From assembly GCA_028285205.1 (NCBI GenBank), contig JANQQA010000131.1, forward strand, positions 1 through 61,155: a stretch of DNA of 61,155 bases, written 5' to 3'. The notes under the pieces were generated by a model that was not told where the DNA came from, ran no database searches, and saw only the letters and a list, made by a program, of their open reading frames with translations. Source of the stretch: Bythopirellula sp. GTDB taxonomy: Bacteria > Planctomycetota > Planctomycetia > Pirellulales > Lacipirellulaceae. This document shows positions 46,802 through 54,714 of the stretch, in pieces; the stretch's first letter is position 1; each line of letters opens with the position of its first letter. The position numbers were made by a program, and so were the translations under genes.

Positions 46802-48699
46802 ACCGTCCGAAACTCAATGCCAAGGGACTTCATTTCAAGAACCGTGTTTGTCTTCAGCTGGTCGTTGCCTCCAAAGGCAGAATCGAGACAGATTACTCGT
46901 TGAGGCTGCAGCTCGGCCATACCGCGAAGGCATTCTTGTGTGATAGGGTTTGCTAGGCAGACGAAGAGCAACGCGTCCCGAGAAGTAACTGCGTAGAACT
47001 TTTGTTTGGCAACCGCTTTTTCTTCAATGGGAGCTGTGAGAGGCAGCCCCGCTTTTAGCATTAGTTCATAGAGAACATCTTGCTCGCCACGGTCTGGAAG
47101 AACGTGGTCCGCGAATAGTTTGAGTTGCTCCCGCAATCTTTCGGGTGTCACTTCTTCATTGCCATCCCATATCCTGAAATTGCTCTGGCTGAGCCTGAAT
47201 TTGCGAAAGCCTAGCTTTGGCAGCTGTTCGCTTGAACCAACCCCTTCAAGTTTGCCTTCTTCACTTTCATTTATTTCATTGGTGACGTTCTTAAGTCTTG
47301 CCGCTCCCATATCAAAAATGGTTTCTAAGTCTTGCTCTGGCTTGGGCAGGGGCTCCGGGAGCTGAATTAAGATGAACCTACGATTACCTCCATCTTCTAG
47401 GTTTTGCTTGTAAATGGCATGTCCTGTTGCGGCACTGCCTCCAAAGAAATCCAAAACTATGTCATTATCTGACGGACGATTAGCAATCTGAAGCATGCGT
47501 TGGATGAGACGTATCGGCTTCACCGAATTTAAGACGTTCTCTGTATCATTAAAGTGGACATACTTCAGAAGTTCCTTCTTGGCTTCCTGCGTGTGCCCAA
47601 CTTCTTTGTAAGACCATAGCGTTTGAGGAACCCTTCCTTCCTTAACTTCAGACAGAAAACGCTTGATAGCTGGTGAGTTGTTACCATCTGCCCCCCACCA
47701 GATTCTATTGTCTTCATCCATCTCCGCGAATTTCTTCTGGGAGACTCTCCAGTAGGTGCCTTTTGGAGGTCCTTTAATCTCGCGACCCGATGGACAATTA
47801 ATTGCATACGTGCCTTGTGCATAATAGTTTCTCGCCGACAAATCACCTGCTTTCCACGGACCTCGTGGGTCATCATCAGGGTTTGAATATCTGGCTTCCA
47901 TCTCAGCAGTCTTCGGAAGCGGCAAAGGGTGCCATTGCTCAGCATCACGAGCATAGACTAGCACGTAATCATGGTCTTCGGAAAAATGTTTCGCAGTATT
48001 CTTAGGCGAGTAAACTTTCTGCCATATTATCGAAGCTACAAAGTTCTCTGAACCAAATACTTCGTCCATAAGTAACCGAAGATTATGCTGTTCGTGGTCG
48101 TCGATGGACACGAAAATGACACCATCTTCTTTGAGAAGATTTCTGGCCATGAAGAGCCTAGGGTACATCATGTCGAGCCATTTTGAGTGATATCTGCCAG
48201 AGGTCTCGGTGTTGGTTGAAAGTCGAACGCCTCCATCTCCACTCTGACCTGAGTAGTTCAGATATTCCTCCAATCCTTCGCGAAAGTTATCTGGATAAAT
48301 GAACTCGTTGCCTGTGTTGTACGGCGGGTCAATGTAAATCATCTTGACCTTCCCGTAGTAACTCTTCTGCAGTAGCTTAAGTACTTCGAGATTGTCACCT
48401 TCGATGAATAGATTGTCTGTCGTATCGAAGTTTATCGATTCCTGAGGGCATGGCACCAGTGTGCCAACGCTCGGTGTTTGTATCGCCCGAATCGCATCCG
48501 CCTTCCCCGCCCAACTAAGGCCATAGCGTTCGCGTCCTTCACCAACAAAGTCGCCCAAGGCGTTTCGTAAGCGGTCAAAGTCAATCTGCCCTTCGACAAA
48601 CGCTTCAGGAAACAGCTCACGCAACTGCTCCGCCCGCTCACCAAGCACATCGATGGAAGTTAGGGGCATACGAGGGTCGACTTGAGTTTGTGAATCCAT
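46798..48699 (-). CDS. mod: Type III DNA-methyltransferase Mod subunit
   Basis: A 633-residue beta-class amino-methyltransferase: catalytic DPPYNTG at 124-130 precedes the AdoMet motif DFFGGSAATGHA, the order of beta-class enzymes. The N-terminal FPEAFVEGQIDFDRLRNALG and WAGKADAI segments are typical of Mod. The middle holds the variable target-recognition domain. It methylates adenine in a short asymmetric site and gives Res its specificity. It starts 25 bp after the preceding small gene and is fully intact. Confidence 0.93.
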   Translation of the reverse strand: MDSQTQVDPRMPLTSIDVLGERAEQLRELFPEAFVEGQIDFDRLRNALGDFVGEGRERYGLSWAGKADAIRAIQTPSVGTLVPCPQESINFDTTDNLFIEGDNLEVLKLLQKSYYGKVKMIYIDPPYNTGNEFIYPDNFREGLEEYLNYSGQSGDGGVRLSTNTETSGRYHSKWLDMMYPRLFMARNLLKEDGVIFVSIDDHEQHNLRLLMDEVFGSENFVASIIWQKVYSPKNTAKHFSEDHDYVLVYARDAEQWHPLPLPKTAEMEARYSNPDDDPRGPWKAGDLSARNYYAQGTYAINCPSGREIKGPPKGTYWRVSQKKFAEMDEDNRIWWGADGNNSPAIKRFLSEVKEGRVPQTLWSYKEVGHTQEAKKELLKYVHFNDTENVLNSVKPIRLIQRMLQIANRPSDNDIVLDFFGGSAATGHAIYKQNLEDGGNRRFILIQLPEPLPKPEQDLETIFDMGAARLKNVTNEINESEEGKLEGVGSSEQLPKLGFRKFRLSQSNFRIWDGNEEVTPERLREQLKLFADHVLPDRGEQDVLYELMLKAGLPLTAPIEEKAVAKQKFYAVTSRDALLFVCLANPITQECLRGMAELQPQRVICLDSAFGGNDQLKTNTVLEMKSLGIEFRTV

Positions 48700-48724
48700 A
48701 TTTGTCAGTTTCTAAGGGCGGAAC

Positions 48725-49141
48725 TTACGGGATAGGGTATCGATTAGACAGTTCTTCGAGCGACATCCAGTGGTCACCCAGTTGCTCGTTGTTGATTGTT
48801 GAGTGAAAGTCATACTCTTCATAGCCAACACAGCTACCTTCTGAAGTAAGGCCGAACAGATAGCGATACATATTGGTTTCTGGCTCACCACTTACAGGAT
48901 TCCGCTCTTCACGTACCCATTCGATTGCAACTGCCTTACCGTCAGCGAGCAGAAGGTTGCCTTGCCCACCTCCTATGTCTACTCCACTGCAAGCGATGAA
49001 CAGTGTCTCCGGGTGAGAAGCGATGTGGGGAGCAAGAAGTGATGCATCCTCCGGCGTCAGCTCGTATACGCTACCCGTGCCTACTTCATCGCATAACAGC
49101 TCAAAAGATACAGTGTCGGCTATGAAATTTGGACTTTTCAT
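48725..49141 (-). CDS. Hypothetical protein, second gene of the defence operon
   Basis: The 138-residue acidic protein is not recognised. It has SFELLCDEVGTGSVYELTPED, GVDIGGGQGNLLLADGKAVAI and MYRYLFGLTSEGSCVGYEEYDF, a beta-rich pattern, and no clear active site. It starts 2 bp after the HTH gene and ends 25 bp before mod. Its acidic character and position would suit an inhibitor or phage-mimic control protein, but that is a guess. Confidence 0.6.
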   Translation of the reverse strand: MKSPNFIADTVSFELLCDEVGTGSVYELTPEDASLLAPHIASHPETLFIACSGVDIGGGQGNLLLADGKAVAIEWVREERNPVSGEPETNMYRYLFGLTSEGSCVGYEEYDFHSTINNEQLGDHWMSLEELSNRYPIP

Positions 49142-49143
49142 GG

Positions 49144-49353
49144 CTATCGTGGCCTCACTCGCCGTGGCTTAGGAGACAATAACTTCTTGCGGATTCGTTC
49201 TAGTTCAGTTCGCTTGAACAAACGGTAATTGTTCACTGGATGCCGGTATTCGGTTATTTTACCGTCGCGTCCCCAATTCCGAATCGTATTAGGCGACACA
49301 CTTAGGAACTCAGCGGCTTCAGATACCTGAAGAAAATCAGTTGTAGCGGGCAT
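49144..49353 (-). CDS. MerR/excisionase-type HTH protein, first gene of the defence operon
   Basis: A 69-residue protein starting MPATTDFLQVSEAAEFL, with the winged HTH LSVSPNTIRNWGRDGKI and the wing YRHPVNNYRLFKRTEL, and a basic tail RKPRR-like. This is the BldC/MerR/excisionase DNA-binding fold. The start at 49353 is preferred over one 21 codons upstream, whose extra residues include three Cys and do not look like the family. As the promoter-proximal gene it may autoregulate the mod-res operon or act as an excisionase of the island. Confidence 0.75.
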   Translation of the reverse strand: MPATTDFLQVSEAAEFLSVSPNTIRNWGRDGKITEYRHPVNNYRLFKRTELERIRKKLLSPKPRRVRPR

Positions 49354-49546
49354 CGCTAGGCTTTCGTGGTCATGGGGCCAGCAGCATCCTGCAAACCTTA
49401 CCAAACATCGACACACGCGAAAAGCAGTGTCTATACACCAGTCTTCTCTTAAAAGTGTATTTCTACGCTCACACCAAGAGCGGGGCTGAGAAACTGTCTA
49501 AAGGAACTGCCCGGAGATTCGCTCAGGAAGACCGACACCGCTGCAA

Positions 49547-49807
49547 TCAGAAGAGAAGGTTGTGGCTTACACTTCTATCGACTGACGTGGAGGATATCTT
49601 GAACGCTCTAAGAATTGCGTCGAACTTCTCATCAAGCGTCTGTTCGAGCTTGCTTTGCACAGCATTGACATGCAGAATCACCTCTGTTGTTTGATTATCT
49701 ATTTTGTCGTAGACATCCTGCATGAGCAGGTTCAACTTGCCCTCAAGTCGTTCCTTCGCTTTTTCTAAATCGCTCTTCGTTGCTGTGTCTTCTACATCGT
49801 TTGCCAT
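49547..49807 (-). CDS. Small coiled-coil hypothetical protein, 86 residues
   Basis: It begins MANDVEDTATKSDLEKAKER and continues with heptad-like LEGKLNLLMQDVYDKIDNQTTEVILHV, predicted mainly coiled coil, as in many phage and plasmid small proteins (TDLE/KSDLE type). No function is recognised. It lies 193 bp upstream of the HTH gene on the same strand. Confidence 0.45.
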   Translation of the reverse strand: MANDVEDTATKSDLEKAKERLEGKLNLLMQDVYDKIDNQTTEVILHVNAVQSKLEQTLDEKFDAILRAFKISSTSVDRSVSHNLLF

Positions 49808-50252
49808 GAATGAGAACTCTCATGGCCATCTTCCAAAGTCAAGCACGAAGAGATATCCTCTTCAAACGGCTTCACAATTTTTCTACGAAAGCGAATCACG
49901 TTTGTGCTGACCTTTGGTAACCCATGAGGCTTGCGTGCCTCGTTCACTACCCGATGCAACAAATTGCTTCGGTTTCTTGCACATTGCTGATTAGGCAACG
50001 CACCGCTACATCACTAGCGGCAGCAAAAGAGCTTCCCACGTTAGTACGAACAAGTTGCAACAAGAGTCTCGCGGCTAGAGTCAGAGACCCGGACCGTGTG
50101 GGGACGCATCCTCAGAGTGAACCTGGTACGTGGTGTCACCCACGCCACTTTCCTTTGCTGCTGATAACGCAGCAAAGATTTCAGCCCCGAAAAGCCACAA
50201 AGAGACAGGCTTACCGTAGTTCACTGGTTTTTCGCCACTTGCCGACGAGCTA
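49808..50252. other. Island intergenic region
   Basis: About 445 bp between two outward-facing small genes. Short reading frames exist on both strands but none has a recognisable motif or a strong ribosome site. It presumably holds divergent promoters for the coiled-coil and basic-protein genes. Confidence 0.3.
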
Positions 50253-50732
50253 TTGCTCTGCAGCAAGCATTCTTGGCTAACGACTCTCTTGTCACTTACC
50301 GGTAAAGCAAGGGATGATGTTACAGATACAATCTCAGAACTAGCTGCGGAGCAGAGCCAAGTGCTTGAACTATTCAAGAAAGAGAAAGAGCGAGGGAAAG
50401 GCAATGAAGAGAGGGGCAAGCAAGAAACGGGCTTGAGTTCTCGTGAACCAGCTGGTGAAAGAGTACCGAAAGAACCACGTTCGAGAAGTTCACAGTCCCG
50501 ACGCAAGATAAGTCCGAAAAACCCTGGAAGTGTTCGGTCTTCCACTACCGACCCTTGGGTGAACCATACGTTCAAAGTAAGAGACAGTAAGAGGGACCGG
50601 CTAACAAAGCTTTCATTGAGTAGAAAGCTGGCTGGTATAGAACCGAACAAAACTCAAGAACTCGTAGACATTGCACTTGATTACGTTTTCAACAACTTTG
50701 ATTCAGGAATCAAAAAAGAAGCAAAAGCATAA
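50253..50732 (+). CDS. Basic hypothetical protein with ribbon-helix-helix-like end
   Basis: Up to 159 residues; the true start is unclear because only a rare start codon opens the frame. The middle is strongly charged (ELFKKEKERGKGNEERGKQE, then SRSSQSRRKISPKNPG). The C-terminal 50 residues, WVNHTFKVRDSKRDRLTKL and TQELVDIALDYVFNNF, have a beta-strand then two helices as in ribbon-helix-helix DNA-binding proteins. It may be a mobilisation or partition accessory of the island. This is a pattern judgement only. Confidence 0.5.
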   Translation: MLCSKHSWLTTLLSLTGKARDDVTDTISELAAEQSQVLELFKKEKERGKGNEERGKQETGLSSREPAGERVPKEPRSRSSQSRRKISPKNPGSVRSSTTDPWVNHTFKVRDSKRDRLTKLSLSRKLAGIEPNKTQELVDIALDYVFNNFDSGIKKEAKA

Positions 50733-50946
50733 ATACTCGATGATGCTGTTTTTCTTACCTAATCGAGGCTTCAACAAGTGTGTAGATTGTCTTCCTAATA
50801 TGTGACGGAATTAGGGTCCAATTCTGACAGATGAAATCAATCGAAGGGTACAGTTCGGACTGATTTACGTCGTCAGATTGTGCCTGTAGCAGACAGTTAG
50901 GGCACAGGTTCCGCTGCCTATCCGCTGCCAACTGAAATGAAGAATC

Positions 50947-50975
50947 CGCAACCCCTTGCTCAGCAAGAGGTTGCG
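50947..50975 (-). terminator. tmRNA terminator hairpin
   Basis: Immediately after the ssrA 3' end, the minus strand forms a near-perfect stem of 13-14 bp with a tiny loop (CGCAACCTCTTGC paired with GCAAGGGGTTGCG, one G-U pair). A moderately T-rich stretch follows. It is well placed as the intrinsic terminator of ssrA and also marks the island boundary. Confidence 0.7.
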
Positions 50976-50978
50976 AAG

Positions 50979-51336
50979 TGGAGGCGGCGGGAATCGAACC
51001 CGCGTCCCGTGGCATCTCCACGTAAGCTTCTACGTGTGTAGTCGGAGGATTTAGGTTCGCCTGAACGCCGCCCTCTCCGGCACGGCTACGCGCAGACTAG
51101 CTGGGAACTTGTTTAACTGTTAGCGTGCTCAGCAGTGACTAGCAGCGATCCGAATTTGGTGACGGACGTCCGGGCCAGTTCGGCTCCAGCCCTTAGTCCG
51201 GGATGCCTATCTCTAGGCAGCCAAAGCATAATTGCCGTTGGCAACTAAAAGTTTGATCAGCTTTTTACGTGGCCCACTGATCAACCACGACACGCCACTC
51301 ACGCTTCGGCTACCCGGTCGAACCCTGTTCGCCCCC
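50979..51336 (-). ncRNA. ssrA: Transfer-messenger RNA (tmRNA)
   Basis: About 358 nt. The 5' GGGGGCG (51336-51330) pairs with the 3' CGCCTCC (50986-50980), with discriminator A at 50979 and no encoded CCA. The T-arm reads GCGGGTTCGATTCCCGC, and GGGTTCGACCGGG follows the 5' stem. The internal reading frame at 51242-51213 encodes the tag ANGNYALAA and ends in TAG. With SmpB it rescues stalled ribosomes and tags the product for proteolysis. Pseudoknot-like segments follow the tag. The 3' end borders the island. Confidence 0.93.
51213..51242 (-). other. tmRNA proteolysis-tag reading frame
   Basis: Codons GCC AAC GGC AAT TAT GCT TTG, then GCT GCC and the stop TAG, give ANGNYALAA. The YALAA end is the universal degradation signal recognised by ClpXP. 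GCC is the likely resume codon; the codon before it is GTT. Confidence 0.85.
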
Positions 51337-51533
51337 CGAAAACGGTGTGATCTCCTATTCTATTCGGCAACTTTCACTAAGGAAAGGAACCAAACCTTCC
51401 GTTTTCTCCTCGACAGCAACTGCTCCCCGCAGGTTCGCGCCGCTGTTCGACGCCGTTAGAAGATGACCATTCATCCGGTCCTGGTGATACCAGCTGCTTC
51501 GCGTCCCAACAGTTTCTATCGAGACGGACGATT

Positions 51534-52526
51534 TCAGAGGCTCTCGACCACCTCGCCGCCATCGCGGGTGACCAGACGACGAAGCGTGGTTGGCGCGAGT
51601 GAGTCACTTAGGAAATCGACGTGACCATCGCAATAGACGACGTTGACACCACCCGGATGAAAACCGAACACCTCGTCGTTTGGCCCACAGTTATTCTGAG
51701 ACCATGGGCAGGTTGGCGGCCCGCCAGCTGGGTTGGCGTTGTTGTTAATTGGCTGAGAAACACCAAACGCGTTATCAGGCTCTGCCCAGCGCCACAGTTT
51801 CCTCAACTCTCCGTCGTACGGTTGGTTGGGCGCATTGTAGGTGTAAGTGCTATTGGTGACCATTTCTTCGTTGCGGCCAACATCTTCGGTAACTGCAAGC
51901 GTATTGCTGAGTCCGTCAGTAATCCGCCGACTCTCAGTCCCCCCCACGACGAGTGCTCCATCCGCGCGCGTGAAGCTATCCTTCACACCCGTTTCAGGAT
52001 GAATGTCTGTGTAGTAGGTGGCACCGTAATCGACCGTGCCGTACCCTTCTTCGTCGTTTAACTGAGGCCGGTAACTGTTGGAGGGGCAAAAGTAAATCTG
52101 AATTGTGTTTTTTGCCGCTTGGATGTTTTCCGGCGTGGCCAAATAGGGCACGCTGAAGTCGAACTGCTGCTTGATATTGGCCTGCTCGATGTTGGGAAGG
52201 ATGTAAGAAAAGAAGGAATGAGTATCGAAAGTCGTCGACGCTTTCGTTGCGGGGAAGTCGGGCGGATAGGACGTGCCTTGGCCGCTTGACGGGAATTTCC
52301 GATTCGAACCTTCATAGTTGTGCATGGCCAGTCCCATCTGGCGCAAGTTGTTGGTGCATTGGCTTCTTCGTGCAGCTTCCCGCGCCGCCTGCACGGCGGG
52401 CAAGAGTAAGCCGACTAGGACACCGATAATGGCGATTACCACCAATAGCTCGACGAGTGTAAACGCGCGCAGGGTATTACTCGTTCTGGCCATCTCCCAC
52501 GGAGAACTGAATGCATTCTTTCTCAT
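51534..52526 (-). CDS. DUF1559 prepilin-like protein
   Basis: A 330-residue protein with an N-terminal type IV pilin-like methylation motif and helix (AFTLVELLVVIAIIGVLVGL) followed by LLPAVQAAREAARRSQCTNN, the hallmark of the very large planctomycete DUF1559 family. The C-terminal FGFHPGGVNVVYCDGHVDFL is the H-X9-DG motif. ATG 52526 (MRKNAFSS) is preferred; upstream in-frame starts give a non-pilin extension. These pseudopilin-like proteins are thought to be surface or secretion related. It is monocistronic here. Confidence 0.92.
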   Translation of the reverse strand: MRKNAFSSPWEMARTSNTLRAFTLVELLVVIAIIGVLVGLLLPAVQAAREAARRSQCTNNLRQMGLAMHNYEGSNRKFPSSGQGTSYPPDFPATKASTTFDTHSFFSYILPNIEQANIKQQFDFSVPYLATPENIQAAKNTIQIYFCPSNSYRPQLNDEEGYGTVDYGATYYTDIHPETGVKDSFTRADGALVVGGTESRRITDGLSNTLAVTEDVGRNEEMVTNSTYTYNAPNQPYDGELRKLWRWAEPDNAFGVSQPINNNANPAGGPPTCPWSQNNCGPNDEVFGFHPGGVNVVYCDGHVDFLSDSLAPTTLRRLVTRDGGEVVESL

Positions 52527-52800
52527 ACTCGTTCCATTTTGCCCAGATCCAATCTCACCTGAGACACGCATGGCATAATCATGCTGTTCGTGGCTCGCAC
52601 TGGAATATTCTACGCAATTTAGCATTTGTGGCTCTGTGAAGCACACCACAATCTAGTCCATGCGCCGCACGGCAATGCCAGCAACGCGAAGATACCGCAG
52701 AATCGCAGACGACCCTAGGCCACATCGATGTGGTGATGGACCGGCGACTTCGCGCAGAGAAGTGCTAGCGCAAAGAAGTAAACTGAAATCTCACTGGTGT

Positions 52801-54369
52801 TTAGCGAGAGCGATTGGCACGCATTCCACCGACGAGACTGCCGAACGCAAGCAATAGCAATGTTGTCGGTTCAGGCACGGTGACCGCACTCTTCATCACT
52901 TCGTAGATTGCCGTATTGTCGATGTAGCTGCCGTCGAAGCCGCTGTTTTCCAGTCCGTAGCCCGCCACCATGTCTTCGTCGATGCCGATTACTTTCGAGG
53001 CGAAGCGCTCGGCACCCGCACCCTGCGCGTATAGCGGGACCAGACTATTCGTGTGACTGCCTGACTGCCAGCTGTGTCCTGGGATCACGCCTGCTCCGTT
53101 GTCGACAAGTAGGTCGAAGTCACCGCCTGGACCCCAAAGATCGCCCGTTTCGTGATCGGACACAATGATCAACAGTGTTTCACTCCAGGTTGGGTCTTTT
53201 GCATTGATCCAATCGACCGTGGCCTGCACCGCGTCATCGAAATCGAGATGTTCTTCGATGTGTCGTGGCAAATCGTTGTCGTGCCCAGCCCAGTCGATCG
53301 CTCCTCCTTCAATCATCACCGCAAATCCCTCGTCGTTTTGAGACAATACGTTGAGCGCAGCGGTGGACATCGTTGCTAGAGTGGGAACATTCGGATTGAA
53401 TGCATCTCCTGAGGGGTTGCTCGGGTCGGCCGGTGTGTTGGACCGACGGTACTGAAGCGTCTCGTTGGCTTGGGCGATGCCGAGCAACTTGGTGGGCACG
53501 TCTTGCCCAGCCGCGATTGCTTCGAAGTCCGCCTTTTCATCAATAAATGTCCAACCGTTTGGCGGTGAACTGCCGACGATGTCTGCCCAGGCTATGTCTC
53601 CCCCCGCGTAACGAGTTGTTTGTTGTGTGTCCATGTCGCCGTTGTTGTCGTAACGACCGTGGCCGGCTCCCATCAGCACGGTAAAGTTGCCGTGATAGTT
53701 CATGGCATCGTAATTGTTGTTGTCGCCTGCCTGAGGATTGCTGCTACTGTTAAGCCTGTCTTCCAGCGCGTTGGATCCGTAGATGCCCTCGTAAGCGATT
53801 GCCGCGTAATTGTTCCGGCTGCTGTTGTGGGCGTACACGGCGGCCGGCGTCGCATGGCTGATTTCCACGCTACTGACGGCACCAATGCTCTTGCCCGCCA
53901 CTGCTGCCTCTTCGAAAAAATTCGTGAGTGGCTCACCGTCAGCACTGATATTGATGCGGCCGTTACGAGTCTTCTCGCCAGCAAACATCGCCGTAGCCGC
54001 CGATGCCGAACCGGTCGCGCCGCGGCCGTTGTACCGCCCACTTTCCCAAAAGAGAACTGGGTCGTAGCCATTCGGGTTGTTAGCTGAGTTGGTTTGCACT
54101 CCGAATTGATAGTCGAACGACTCGTAAACAGCTGGTGTGCCACGGTAGTACTTGGTTGCAGTCACCGAGTTAAATCCTTGCCCATCCGCGACCATCAAGA
54201 TCACGCGCTTTGCAAGCGACGCGTGAGCTGTGATCGTCGTTGGTCCGTGAAACACCATAAACGCGGCAGCGCAGTAGAGCATGCGGCGGAGAAAGTCGCG
54301 TCGAACTTGAATGATGTTGATCGTTGTTGAAATGCCTAGGTTTGCCATCGACGCGATTTCTTTGAACAT
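52801..54369 (-). CDS. Alkaline phosphatase with Tat signal and PEP-CTERM anchor
   Basis: A protein of about 522 residues. A twin-arginine signal (VRRDFLRRMLYCAAAFMVF) is followed by the phosphatase domain: metal Asp in ILMVADGQG, nucleophile region ATGSASAATAM, MIEGGAIDWAGHDND and IVSDHETGD, and a late metal His in SGSHTNSLVP. The usual TDSA before the nucleophile is TGSA, so Asp is replaced by Gly. The C-terminus VPEPTTLLLLAFGSL plus basic residues is a PEP-CTERM sorting signal, so it is exosortase-processed. Start choice (54369 or 54348) is uncertain, as neither has a good ribosome site. Confidence 0.88.
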   Translation of the reverse strand: MFKEIASMANLGISTTINIIQVRRDFLRRMLYCAAAFMVFHGPTTITAHASLAKRVILMVADGQGFNSVTATKYYRGTPAVYESFDYQFGVQTNSANNPNGYDPVLFWESGRYNGRGATGSASAATAMFAGEKTRNGRINISADGEPLTNFFEEAAVAGKSIGAVSSVEISHATPAAVYAHNSSRNNYAAIAYEGIYGSNALEDRLNSSSNPQAGDNNNYDAMNYHGNFTVLMGAGHGRYDNNGDMDTQQTTRYAGGDIAWADIVGSSPPNGWTFIDEKADFEAIAAGQDVPTKLLGIAQANETLQYRRSNTPADPSNPSGDAFNPNVPTLATMSTAALNVLSQNDEGFAVMIEGGAIDWAGHDNDLPRHIEEHLDFDDAVQATVDWINAKDPTWSETLLIIVSDHETGDLWGPGGDFDLLVDNGAGVIPGHSWQSGSHTNSLVPLYAQGAGAERFASKVIGIDEDMVAGYGLENSGFDGSYIDNTAIYEVMKSAVTVPEPTTLLLLAFGSLVGGMRANRSR

Positions 54370-54410
54370 TGAAAAGTCTTCTGTTGGACCGTCGCTCAGC
54401 TCCAGCGCAC

Positions 54411-54467
54411 AAAAAAACACCTATTGAAAATCGCACCACCAAAGGAGTGCCAATTTCAATAGGTGTT
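54411..54467 (-). terminator. Terminator-like hairpin with T-run in the phosphatase leader
   Basis: AACACCTATTGAAA (54416-54429) and TTTCAATAGGTGTT (54454-54467) form a perfect 14-bp stem. The 24-nt interior can form a second small stem. On the minus strand the stem ends in a run of seven T (54417-54411). No minus-strand gene lies upstream within 3 kb, and the alkaline phosphatase start is about 42 nt downstream. It is either an attenuator in that gene's leader or the terminator of an unseen small RNA. Confidence 0.6.
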
Positions 54468-54714
54468 CACTGCGTTAGCGTGCGTACTAAAGTGGACGGA
54501 AGATTTCAGGAAGAGTGCCTACGCCACCAGTCTACTGACCCGACCAGGCGATTGCAACGTTTTCGAGTCCAATTTGATTCCGATCGGGAAAAGATCGGTT
54601 CTACCAGGTGCCACCGGCGAGTTCGTGAGGGCCTGTCGAACTTTCCTTCACACGCGTACCGGCGATAATGACAGTGCTTAGCTGTATTGGTTGTGCCAAG
54701 CTCATTAAATCACG

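Larger units (their letters stand above)
38253..50946. mobile_element. Putative genomic island carrying a composite defence operon
   Basis: The stretch from the TraD-like ATPase to the tmRNA terminator is more A+T-rich than its flanks (47-50% GC in two counted lines against 55-63% outside). It carries a conjugation-type ATPase, an integrase remnant, a defence operon and orphan small genes. It stops at the 3' end of ssrA, a classic integration site. No intact integrase, relaxase or pair of att repeats was found, so it is probably a decayed integrative element. Exact ends are uncertain. Confidence 0.5.

Noticed and set aside
50755..51021. Minus-strand frame across the tmRNA 3' end and terminator
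   Set aside because: It is explained by the tmRNA structure; the encoded peptide is read from stem sequences.
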